Positions 50,271 through 58,366 of a stretch of 64,000 nucleotides of DNA are shown here, piece after piece (position 1 is the stretch's first letter; each line of letters begins with the position of its first letter). The translations under genes were made by a program, and so were the position numbers. The stretch comes from Vreelandella neptunia (GTDB lineage: Bacteria; Pseudomonadota; Gammaproteobacteria; Pseudomonadales; Halomonadaceae). Under the pieces are notes generated by a model. The model worked only from the letters and a program-made list of their open reading frames with translations, was not told the DNA's origin and searched no databases. Location: contig NZ_JHQL01000002.1 of the NCBI RefSeq assembly GCF_000712975.1, forward strand, positions 186,001 through 250,000, read 5' to 3'.

Positions 50271-51692
50271 ATGGTTTACACCATGAAACGTTATGAACAA
50301 TTTGCTGATGAGATAGCCACGCTGATCCGCCAGGGCGTGCTTGGCCCTGGCGAGCGGATCCCGTCTGTTCGCCAGGCCAGCCACCGCCACGGGATCAGCC
50401 CGTCGACGGTGTTTCAGGCTTACTACCTACTGGAAAATCGCGGCCTCATCACAGCGCGGGCGCGCTCAGGCTATTTTGTTCGTGAACATGCTCGGCGCCT
50501 GCTGGGTGAACCACGGATGACGTTGCAACCCACCGACCCAGCGGAAGTAGAGGTCAGTGAGCTCGTATTTTCGGTACTCGACTCACTGCAGGATGACCGA
50601 ACGGTGCCCTTTGGGTCCGCCTTTCCAAGCCCCGAACTTTTCCCGCTTTCGCGTCTTAGCACCAGCATGACACGGGGGCTACGAGCACTTTCGCCTCAGC
50701 AAGTGGTGGCTGATATGACCACTGGGCATATCGATCTGTGTCGACAGATTGCCTTGCGCTACATGCTAGGCGGTATTCAACTACCGATGGAAGAGCTGGT
50801 GATTACCAATGGCGCAATGGAGGCCCTTAACTTAGCCCTACAGTGCGTAACCCAGCCGGGAGACCTTGTAGCGATTGAGTCACCGGCGTTTTATGCCAGC
50901 TTACAAGTGTTGGAACGGCTGAAGCTGCGAGCGGTGGAAATTCCGGTTCACCCACGGGAGGGCATTGATCTAGAGATATTGGCAGAACGCCTGGAAGCAT
51001 TGCCTATTAAAGCCTGCTGGTTTATGAGCCATCTGCAAAACCCACTCGGTGCCAGTCTAAGCAAGGAACGAAAACAGGCGCTGTATCAGCTATTAAAGCA
51101 GCATCAAGTTCCCATGTTAGAAGATGATGTGTATGCCGAGCTGACCTTTGGTAGCTCCCCTCCTGCTCCGGTAAAAGCGTTTGATGAGGAGGGGCTAGTT
51201 ATCCACTGTAGCTCTTTCTCGAAATGCTTGGCGCCTGGCTATCGTGTTGGCTGGGTAGCAGGCGGACGCTACGCAGAAGCCATTTCACGACTGAAGTTAA
51301 TGACGACTATCTCGCCTTCCATTCCCGCCCAAGCAGCCATTGCCGATTATTTACAGCACGGTGGTTATGACCGCCACTTACGTAAGCTCCGCCATGCGCT
51401 AGAAGCCCAACAAGGCAGTATGCTAGCGTCTGCAGATCGCCACTTCCCCACCCAAACGCGTATTACCCGCCCTGCTGGCGGCTATTTTTTGTGGGTAGAG
51501 TTTCCTGAGCAGGTGGATTCGCTGCGCTTATTTAACATGGCGCGCGACCATGGCGTTAGCTTAGCCCCAGGCCCCATCTTTTCGGCCACCCAACAGTTCC
51601 GGCACTGCGTACGCTTAAGCTACGGCCATCCATGGACAGCGCGGAGCGAACGGGGCATGGAAACCCTTGGACAGCTGCTAAATCTGTTTTAA
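50271..51692 (+). CDS. MocR-type regulator (GntR HTH plus aminotransferase domain)
   Basis: A 473-residue fusion. The GntR winged helix spans about residues 5-72 (RIPSVRQASHRHGISPSTVFQAYYLLENRG). A class I aminotransferase fold follows (about 120-465), with the PLP lysine in SSFSKCLAPGYRVGWV, NGAMEALNLAL and a conserved aspartate in LEDDVYAEL. MocR proteins sense PLP-linked amines or amino acids. The start could be the first ATG or the one four codons later; neither has a strong ribosome site. No clear target is adjacent: ccoG is divergent on the left. Confidence 0.88.
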   Translation: MVYTMKRYEQFADEIATLIRQGVLGPGERIPSVRQASHRHGISPSTVFQAYYLLENRGLITARARSGYFVREHARRLLGEPRMTLQPTDPAEVEVSELVFSVLDSLQDDRTVPFGSAFPSPELFPLSRLSTSMTRGLRALSPQQVVADMTTGHIDLCRQIALRYMLGGIQLPMEELVITNGAMEALNLALQCVTQPGDLVAIESPAFYASLQVLERLKLRAVEIPVHPREGIDLEILAERLEALPIKACWFMSHLQNPLGASLSKERKQALYQLLKQHQVPMLEDDVYAELTFGSSPPAPVKAFDEEGLVIHCSSFSKCLAPGYRVGWVAGGRYAEAISRLKLMTTISPSIPAQAAIADYLQHGGYDRHLRKLRHALEAQQGSMLASADRHFPTQTRITRPAGGYFLWVEFPEQVDSLRLFNMARDHGVSLAPGPIFSATQQFRHCVRLSYGHPWTARSERGMETLGQLLNLF

Positions 51693-51764
51693 TCGCCCAA
51701 GCTACGTTATGGAACAGCACCACCTAGCAACGACAAAGCAGCGCTAAAGCAATTCTTCACAACA

Positions 51765-51890
51765 ATTCTTAAAAGAAGTTCTGTTCAAGTACTCTTAAAA
51801 AGTGCTCTTACAACTACTCTTAAAAGCAGCTCTTAAAAGCGGCTCTTAAAAGCGGCTCTTAAAAGCGACTTTTACAAACTACTCTTAAAA
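51765..51890. repeat. degenerate tandem array of CTCTTAAAAG units
   Basis: About eight copies of CTCTTAAAAG or close variants spaced 13-14 bases apart in the best part (51817, 51830, 51843, 51857), with weaker copies to either side, in the 337-base gap between the MocR and PAS-GGDEF genes. No ORF is present in the gap. Confidence 0.75.
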
Positions 51891-52029
51891 ATAATTCACG
51901 CCCACCCGCGAAATACATAGGCTGGTAAATAATTATTTGGTTTTTGAGTCATTGTGTCCTATTAATGATAGTGACGTTAATAAAAATTAAACCTCACTGC
52001 TACTCGAGCGATATAATAGACCTTAACCT

Positions 52030-52881
52030 ATGACTGTCGACCTACAAGCGCTCTATCCAAAGCTGGTTCATTTGATGCTGGACACGGTCTTCGTGGTCGA
52101 TGGAGACAATCACATCCTCTTTGTGAGCGATGCTTGTGAGTCATTGCTTGGTTACCGTGCCGATGAGCTGGTTGGCTCTCTAATCACTAACTATATGCAT
52201 CCTGATGACCTATCGGCTACGCGAGCATCTATTGTCCGGGTTATGAATGGCCAGCACCATGTCGATTTCCGCAACCGCTATCTCCGCAAGGATGGTAGCA
52301 CCGTACACATTTTATGGTCTGCCCGCTGGTATAAAGAAGAGGAGGTTCGGATAGGTGTAGCACGGGACGTAACCGCCCTAGTGCAAGCCGAAGAGGAGTT
52401 GCGCTTTCTTGCTCATCACGACCCACTCACTAAGCTAACAAATCGGTCGCTCTTCTATGATCGCTTGACCACCAGTATCAGCGCAGCTCGGCGCCATCAG
52501 AATCGCCTCGCCCTGCTCTTCCTGGATATTAATGACTTCAAGTTAATTAACGATACCTATGGACATGCCGTGGGCGATGGGGTGCTCTGTACGGTGGCTC
52601 GACGGTTAGAAAGCTGCCTACGCGAAACGGATACCGTCGCGCGGATGGGCGGTGATGAATTTACGGTACTACTGACGGACATCCAGTCAATTAAGAGCGT
52701 TTCACAAAAGATAGATCAGATTCTCACCGTCATGGCGAAACCACTAGGCGCAGAATTTGGAGAGATCAGCATGCCATCCTGTAGTATCGGTGTGGCCTGC
52801 TACCCTGCCGATGGGGAGGATGCCGATACGCTGCTCAAGCATGCCGATAATGCTATGTATAAAGTAAAAAAGTGCCGCTAA
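52030..52881 (+). CDS. PAS-GGDEF diguanylate cyclase
   Basis: A 283-residue cytoplasmic protein. The PAS/PAC domain spans about residues 12-120 (VFVVDGDNHILFVSDACESLLGY, then RYLRKDGSTVHILWSARW), followed by a GGDEF domain (about 125-280; RMGGDEFTVLL intact). No inhibitory RxxD site was noted five residues before GGDEF. It is likely to make c-di-GMP in response to the PAS ligand or redox state. Upstream is an AT-rich region with a CTCTTAAAAG array. It is distinct from the larger PAS-GGDEF-EAL protein at 47 kb. Confidence 0.88.
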   Translation: MTVDLQALYPKLVHLMLDTVFVVDGDNHILFVSDACESLLGYRADELVGSLITNYMHPDDLSATRASIVRVMNGQHHVDFRNRYLRKDGSTVHILWSARWYKEEEVRIGVARDVTALVQAEEELRFLAHHDPLTKLTNRSLFYDRLTTSISAARRHQNRLALLFLDINDFKLINDTYGHAVGDGVLCTVARRLESCLRETDTVARMGGDEFTVLLTDIQSIKSVSQKIDQILTVMAKPLGAEFGEISMPSCSIGVACYPADGEDADTLLKHADNAMYKVKKCR

Positions 52882-52890
52882 TAGGTAGCA

Positions 52891-53121
52891 TTAGCTGAGT
52901 GTCATGTTAATAACCATTAAAGCAACGAGCGCCACGATTGCAGGCCAAGGGCTGCGTAGTACCACTCCAAACAGGGTCATTGGGATTAAAATGGTCAGCG
53001 ACGCCATTATGTGTGGCACCTCAGCCAAACCACTCGCAGCCATGCTCCGAATATAGATAAGCCCCAGCATGCCAAGCAGCAGTCCAAACCATACGTTACG
53101 ATCACCCAGTCGTGATGACAT
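52891..53121 (-). CDS. small integral membrane protein of unknown function
   Basis: A 76-residue protein with a short polar start (MSSRLGDRNVWF) and about three hydrophobic segments (residues 12-30, 38-56 and 58-74). AGGGGGA lies about eight bases upstream. It is convergent with the PAS-GGDEF gene, ten bases away, and 37 bases downstream of the ABC exporter gene on the same strand, so it may be cotranscribed with it. I do not recognise the family. Confidence 0.6.
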   Translation of the reverse strand: MSSRLGDRNVWFGLLLGMLGLIYIRSMAASGLAEVPHIMASLTILIPMTLFGVVLRSPWPAIVALVALMVINMTLS

Positions 53122-53158
53122 ATGTTAAATCCCCCTTATCATTTCATCGCGCTTACTG

Positions 53159-54931
53159 CTATATGGCGAACGACGCCTCTGCGCCAAACTGCAACGCCGC
53201 TAAGTGACGATAAAGCGGACTAGTGGTCATTAATTCAGCATGGCTGCCCGAGGCCACAAGCCGGCCATCTTTCAGCACCAACAGGCGATCGGCATTAATC
53301 ACCGTCGCTAAGCGGTGAGCAATCACAATGCTGGTGCGTCCGCGCATTAGCCTATCCAGCGCCTGTTGTACAAGGCGCTCGCTTTCCGCATCTAGCGCAC
53401 TGGTCGCTTCATCCAGCAGTAGTACCGCCGGATTTTTAAGCAGCGCACGGGCAATCGCCAACCGCTGGCGCTGGCCACCGGAAAGCTGTACACCACCTGG
53501 GCCAAGAGGCGTGTCATACCCTTGGGGAAGCGCGTCGATAAAGTCGCTGGCGCTGGCATCAACAGCAGCTGCACGCAGCCTTTCATCGCTTGCTTCAGGG
53601 CAGCCATAGCGAAGGTTGTCAGCCACCGAGCCACTAAACAGTACCGGCTCTTGAGCAACTAATCCCATGGCCCCACGCAACTCAGCAATATCTATCGTGC
53701 GAATATCAAGACCATCCAGCGTAACGCGCCCTTGGTCTGGGTCGTAAAAGCGTAGCAGCAACCCCAGCAAGGTGCTTTTGCCAGCCCCAGAGGGCCCAAC
53801 AACGGCCACCCGCTCTCCGGCCTGAATGCTCACATTAAAACCACTAAGGGCGGGTGTTTCTCTCCCCGGATAGGTGAAGCGAATATCTTCTAGGGTTATT
53901 TCACCACGGGCGGGCGGCAATGCCACGGCGTTGGCCGGCGACTGTATGGTGGGGTGGGTATCCAATAGCTCCAGCAGCCGTTCAGCCGCACCCGCGGCGC
54001 GCTGCACATCTCCAGCTACTTCCGCTAAGGTAGCCACCGCACCTGCCGCAAGTAGCGCGTAGAAAATAAATGCCGACAACTCACCAGCACTCATGGTGCC
54101 CGCCAGCACCGCCTGCCCACCTTGCCAAAGCATTAACCCAACGCCGCTAAAAACCACCAGCAACGCGACACCGGTTAACCAGGCACGCTGCTGGGTTCGC
54201 GCCACCGCGCTACTAAATGCCTGCTCTACCCGCTGGCCGTAGCGACGTTTATCAACGGCTTCGTGATTAAACGCCTGGAGGGTTTGGAGCCCGCTAAGTG
54301 CCTCTTCGGCATAACGACCAAGCTCCGCAATACGATCTTGGCTGGTGCGCGAAAGCCGCCGCACACGCCGGCCGTACCACACAATCGGCAGCAGCGTGGC
54401 AGGAATACCCAAAAGCACCATCGCTGAAAGCCACGGCTGGGTCACCAGCATCAACACTATCGCCCCCACCAACATGACCAGATTACGCAATGCCAGTGAA
54501 ATCGATGACCCAAATAGGCTTTGCAACACACTGGTGTCGGCAGTCAGCCGCGACGCGACTTCCCCCGCTGCACGGCCATCGCTAGCACTCTCGAAAAAGC
54601 TCGGCTCCAGAGTGAGCAAATGGTCAAAAACACGTTGGCGTAGATCCGCCGCCAAACGCTCTCCAATCCAGGTGACTTGGTAGTAACGCAGTGCTGATGC
54701 CATCGCTAATAGCGCTACCACGCCAAGCATTAACCCCAGCGTTTTGGCCAACGCCTGGGAATCCGCCGCCAAAAAGCCATTATCGATGACTAAACGTAAG
54801 CCGTTGCCCAGCAACAGCACGCTGCCAGACGCTAGCAGCAGGGCGAAGCCCGCTAAGGCAAGACGTAAACGATAAGGACGCAAGAGTGCTAATAACCGAA
54901 GCAGGACACGACGATTGGGGCGCTGGCTCAT
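53159..54931 (-). CDS. ABC exporter, fused permease and ATPase (MsbA/MDR type)
   Basis: A 590-residue half-transporter. Six membrane helices (about residues 20-310) precede an ATPase domain with Walker A GPSGAGKST (near residue 378), signature LSGGQRQR and Walker B VLLLDEATSALD. It forms a homodimer, or a heterodimer if a partner exists elsewhere. The family covers lipid flippases and multidrug exporters; neither substrate nor a paired gene is evident. The gene stands with only a small membrane-protein gene after it. Confidence 0.88.
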   Translation of the reverse strand: MSQRPNRRVLLRLLALLRPYRLRLALAGFALLLASGSVLLLGNGLRLVIDNGFLAADSQALAKTLGLMLGVVALLAMASALRYYQVTWIGERLAADLRQRVFDHLLTLEPSFFESASDGRAAGEVASRLTADTSVLQSLFGSSISLALRNLVMLVGAIVLMLVTQPWLSAMVLLGIPATLLPIVWYGRRVRRLSRTSQDRIAELGRYAEEALSGLQTLQAFNHEAVDKRRYGQRVEQAFSSAVARTQQRAWLTGVALLVVFSGVGLMLWQGGQAVLAGTMSAGELSAFIFYALLAAGAVATLAEVAGDVQRAAGAAERLLELLDTHPTIQSPANAVALPPARGEITLEDIRFTYPGRETPALSGFNVSIQAGERVAVVGPSGAGKSTLLGLLLRFYDPDQGRVTLDGLDIRTIDIAELRGAMGLVAQEPVLFSGSVADNLRYGCPEASDERLRAAAVDASASDFIDALPQGYDTPLGPGGVQLSGGQRQRLAIARALLKNPAVLLLDEATSALDAESERLVQQALDRLMRGRTSIVIAHRLATVINADRLLVLKDGRLVASGSHAELMTTSPLYRHLAALQFGAEASFAI

Positions 54932-55443
54932 ATAGATAGATACTCGCTAAGAAAAGCGGTTTTCGACCATAGCAGGCTCTAAGGCGGCCTGCAGCCAACA
55001 ATTGCGTAGTGTGCGCTTTCGCCACTGCTGGGTTACCGGGTAAGGGGGTGTTAAAGTAACTAATAGCGCCCACACCCTATTAGTCCATGGCGCCCAGATT
55101 AACCGTACCATCCTCTAAAAAGGCCCAAAACGATGACAATGACAGCGCCAACAAAACCGACGCCAGCAACAACGCCAACGCGATTACCTTGCCGTGGCTG
55201 CCTAGCCGACTGCATAAATTATGCGACCTGCGAAGGCAAGCCTTGGCGAAAAGTCACTCGCCCCTCTTAAGACCACGAGGGCCGCCGTTACTGTGCTTCG
55301 TTTATTGCGACAGGCTCACTTTCTATAGCCATCTTCTTTTACAACCACCCTCTTTTACAGCATCTGCTATTACAGCCAACCGCTTGCAGTCCCCTTAGGG
55401 TAGTAATGGATGAGGGGGCTGCATTGATTAGTTTTTTACTGAT
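54932..55443. other. 512-base gap without an assignable gene
   Basis: No convincing promoter, RNA or gene. Weak open frames exist on both strands but lack ribosome sites. On the minus strand around 55085-55225 two overlapping frames both translate to short hydrophobic peptides, which may be a decayed membrane protein. Just past the MFS stop the sequence is AT-rich. Confidence 0.5.
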
Positions 55444-56754
55444 TTAGAGGGTAGTGGATTCTTCTTCACCGACAGGCTCAATGGGTTCGCCGTTCTCGTC
55501 AAGCAGCTGGTGGTCGTAGGCTGCCTGAAGGCCAGTATCTTCAGCAGATGGCTGCTCTTCTTGCGCTTCTTCTGCTGTTTCCTCCGTCCAGTCTGCCCAG
55601 TAATCAATATGGCCTGGATAAATAGGCGATAAGATCGCCACCACAATGCCAATAGCAGAAAACACCGAAAACGCGTAGGCATAGCCAGAACTATCTACCA
55701 GCATACCCACCACCGGGGACCCCGCTGCCTGCCCCAATGCGCACGCCATAAATGGCAGCACAGGCCCCATAGAAAGCCGTCCTGGCAATAGCCGTATGCC
55801 CGTCATTAAATACAGACCCGTTAAACTCATATAGGCAAGGCCAAATACTAGCGCTGCAAACATCGCCAGCCCTAATTGATCTGGATTAGCAGCCAGCAAT
55901 ACTAGGCTTGAAGAGAGCATCATCAGCATTAATGCTTGTGTGATAGGCGGGTTATTGCGGTCAGCTAAATCACTCACCATGGCTCCCCCAAGCCCAGCAA
56001 GCCCCACGGCAAACCAAAGCCAACCGGTTTGATTAGCAGGCAACGCGCCAAGGGTGACGACCAAATCAGGGGCGAACAGCCAGAACGGTGCAGACACAAC
56101 GCCCATTGCGAACGCAAAGAGTGAAAGCCGGATAAGACGTGACCATTGCAACCGCGTAATTGGCGGTGGCGGAGCTGCATTGGCGGGTATTACACGTGAA
56201 ACCGAGGGGATAAAGTACCACGCTGCCACCACCCCCAGGCCTGCTAACACGGCAAACGTTGAGTAAGTAAAGCGCCAGGCATCAGCTAGAAATATAACGG
56301 TCGGCACCGCCACAATAATCCCGACACTCGTGCCCGCATTCATAATGGAGCTAACACGGCCATGCATCGTTCGGCTAACCAACGCCTGCATCGCAGCGGT
56401 CAACGCAGGCATCATCAACCCCGTGCAGATGCCACAAATAAACACCCCAACACCAAGCGATAAGGCATTTGACGACTGACTGATAACGACCAGACCTGCC
56501 ACACCGAACCCACCAGAGAGTACCGCCAGGTTCCGCGCCCCTAGCCGATCCGCGGCGAGCGGAGCAAACAGGGTCGCCAACACGAAACTAATAAACGGCA
56601 GAGCCCCAATAATACCGACTAAGTACGCTGTTAGTTCCAGTTCTGCGCTAATGGAAGGCACGAATAAGCCAAACGCAAAGCGTGCAAGCCCATAGCTAAT
56701 CGCGACCAGGGCTGCCCCAAATAGAGCAAACCCCATGTTCGATAAGGTCTTCAT
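55444..56754 (-). CDS. MFS transporter, YbfB/CynX-like
   Basis: A 436-residue inner-membrane carrier with about 12 helices. Family landmarks are YGLARFAFGLFVPSIS (about residues 20-36) and PLAADRLGARNLAVLSGGFG in the first cytoplasmic loop. After the last helix comes an unusual acidic, hydrophilic tail of about 55 residues (ADWTEETAEEAQEEQ, then SAEDTGLQAAYDHQLLDENGE), which fits a halophile. Single gene; substrate unknown. Confidence 0.86.
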   Translation of the reverse strand: MKTLSNMGFALFGAALVAISYGLARFAFGLFVPSISAELELTAYLVGIIGALPFISFVLATLFAPLAADRLGARNLAVLSGGFGVAGLVVISQSSNALSLGVGVFICGICTGLMMPALTAAMQALVSRTMHGRVSSIMNAGTSVGIIVAVPTVIFLADAWRFTYSTFAVLAGLGVVAAWYFIPSVSRVIPANAAPPPPITRLQWSRLIRLSLFAFAMGVVSAPFWLFAPDLVVTLGALPANQTGWLWFAVGLAGLGGAMVSDLADRNNPPITQALMLMMLSSSLVLLAANPDQLGLAMFAALVFGLAYMSLTGLYLMTGIRLLPGRLSMGPVLPFMACALGQAAGSPVVGMLVDSSGYAYAFSVFSAIGIVVAILSPIYPGHIDYWADWTEETAEEAQEEQPSAEDTGLQAAYDHQLLDENGEPIEPVGEEESTTL

Positions 56755-56997
56755 CCTGGGTCTCCGCTGTCACATGCTGCGTGAATGCAAGTCCAATTAG
56801 GTTATTGTCGTAGCAACATCCAAGATGAGCAATGCAGAGACATAATTGCTCAACGATGTAATAGCAGCCAATCATTTCCAACGAAAATAAAGAACAGGCA
56901 GATCAACTCCTTATAACCTGGGCCGGCTATACAAATAAAAGGACTTTTTTATAGAGACAGGCTAAAAACAACGTAAAAAATAAATAGTTAAAAATGC

Positions 56998-57023
56998 AAA
57001 AACCCCGCACTTGGCGGGGTTTT
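56998..57023 (-). terminator. terminator after the cold-shock gene
   Basis: AAAACCCCGC-CAAGT-GCGGGGTTTT on the minus strand (10-base stem including A/T pairs) ends in a T-run. It is also well formed on the plus strand. Confidence 0.85.
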
Positions 57024-57067
57024 AAAGCTTACCGAACTAGTCGGTAGCTAATATCGCAGTATGGAGT

Positions 57068-57274
57068 TTATTCCATAACCTTGATATTAGAAGCTTGAAG
57101 GCCTTTTTGGCCCTGTGTGACGTCAAAAGAAACCTTCTGACCGTCTTGCAGGGACTTAAAGCCTTCTGCTTGAATTTCAGAGAAGTGCGCGAACAAGTCG
57201 TCGCCGCTAACTTCAGGAGAAATAAAGCCGAAGCCTTTAGTGTCGTTAAACCACTTTACGGTACCAGTTGCCAT
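57068..57274 (-). CDS. cold-shock protein, CspA family
   Basis: A 68-residue single cold-shock domain. RNP-1 (KGFGFIS) and RNP-2 (DLFAHFS) motifs are intact, and the protein begins [14 protein letters not shown]. It binds single-stranded RNA/DNA and acts as an RNA chaperone. The gene has a long upstream region (see the next entry) and a strong terminator. Whether it is cold-induced or growth-phase-controlled cannot be told. Confidence 0.95.
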   Translation of the reverse strand: MATGTVKWFNDTKGFGFISPEVSGDDLFAHFSEIQAEGFKSLQDGQKVSFDVTQGQKGLQASNIKVME

Positions 57275-57834
57275 GATCGAAATCCTCGATTTAGCGAAAT
57301 TAATGCCGGGGAAATACCCGAGTTACAGAGGGCAGAACAAGAAACTTTCACCAGGCTCAACGCTAAAATGCTTCGATACTGCTGACAACGTTCGACTTGC
57401 TAACCAACTGCAATCAGTCTGCGCTTCTATAGCACTCCCGTCAACCATAGTCATAAAAAAGATTTAAATAAGAAAAAACGGCTTCCATAAATATTTCAAT
57501 AAGTGCTTATGCATAAGCTTACATGCATACAAGCTTCTTCACATTAATGGTTAATATTAGTAATTACCTGTGATCGGGAGCCGCTTATTCTTTTCAGTCA
57601 CTAATAATAAATAATTTATAAGAAAATATTTCAAATGAGAAAAAATGACCAAGAAGTCTCTAATCAACGATAGGGGGCAAGCCAGAAAATAGCGCTAGGT
57701 TGCGGTTCTTCTGGCCAACGGCCATAATTTTTTATACATTAGCTGTACAAACAAACACAGAGCGAACAACAAATCCCACTCTATAACATGACGTGACACT
57801 CTACAAAGTGAAACGATTACCAGGAAGACTACCT
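57275..57834. promoter_or_regulatory. long csp leader region and gap to the lipoprotein gene
   Basis: About 560 bases without a gene. The csp start is preceded by GAGG and a T-rich upstream stretch, consistent with the long 5' leader typical of csp genes. At 57505-57518 there is a perfect 14-base palindrome GCTTATGCATAAGC, followed by ACATGCAT and AAGCTT. The remainder is AT-rich and shows nothing else. Confidence 0.45.
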
Positions 57835-58194
57835 TTATTCAGTGCTTGAAACGTCCCGCTCTACACGGGCCAAGGTTAGTCGTCGCCCTTCATGCGGTGA
57901 AAACTGAAACCGGCCTTCTACCTCTACGACGTCACCTAGAAATGGGGCTATTTGCTGATGAGGAAAAACCTCAACACGATTGAGGTGTTCGTCTTCAATC
58001 CAATAGTGAAGTGGATCATTAAAATGCCGTACCACGCCATGGGTCACTATTTGGTTGTCGTCAAAGGCAGTGGGGTTATTCGCTAAGATAGTCAACGGCA
58101 CCGTTACGGTTAACTGGCCACGACATCCAGTGATAAGGGTTACAAGCAGCAGAGTAACAGCCATTAGACCGATACGTTTTCGAAGTGGCCTCAT
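57835..58194 (-). CDS. small OB-fold-like lipoprotein
   Basis: A 119-residue lipoprotein. The signal sequence has a lipobox LITGC (cysteine at about residue 24), so the mature protein of about 96 residues is membrane-anchored. The mature part resembles a one-domain OB fold (LANNPTAFDDNQIVTHGVV, then GDVVEVEGRFQFSP) related to cytochrome-maturation or tRNA-anticodon-type OB proteins. I cannot name a family. It is a single gene; peptidase gene 58367 is divergent. Confidence 0.72.
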   Translation of the reverse strand: MRPLRKRIGLMAVTLLLVTLITGCRGQLTVTVPLTILANNPTAFDDNQIVTHGVVRHFNDPLHYWIEDEHLNRVEVFPHQQIAPFLGDVVEVEGRFQFSPHEGRRLTLARVERDVSSTE

Positions 58195-58230
58195 TGCGTC
58201 CCCCCACTGATAATCGCTTATGACTGATGA

Positions 58231-58285
58231 TTGTTTACGGATGGTTGTTTACAGATGGTTGTTTACGGATAGTGTTTACGGATAG
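58231..58285. repeat. four 14-base tandem repeats upstream of the peptidase gene
   Basis: TTGTTTACGGATGG, TTGTTTACAGATGG, TTGTTTACGGATAG and TGTTTACGGATAG follow head to tail, about 80-136 bases upstream of the peptidase start, in its promoter region and that of the divergent lipoprotein. Confidence 0.8.
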
Positions 58286-58366
58286 TTGTACAAGGCGTTG
58301 TGTGACTTTGCTCATCTTAACGCCACGCAAGAGTGTAAATCTTCTATTTTTGCCTAGGGGTATCGA

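Noticed and set aside
55085..55225. short minus-strand membrane peptide gene
   Set aside because: Two overlapping frames look hydrophobic, but neither has a convincing start with a ribosome site. Possibly a decayed gene.
55087..55398. plus-strand 103-residue ORF
   Set aside because: No ribosome binding site, low-complexity composition and no recognisable motif; it overlaps two minus-strand hydrophobic frames that are equally weak.
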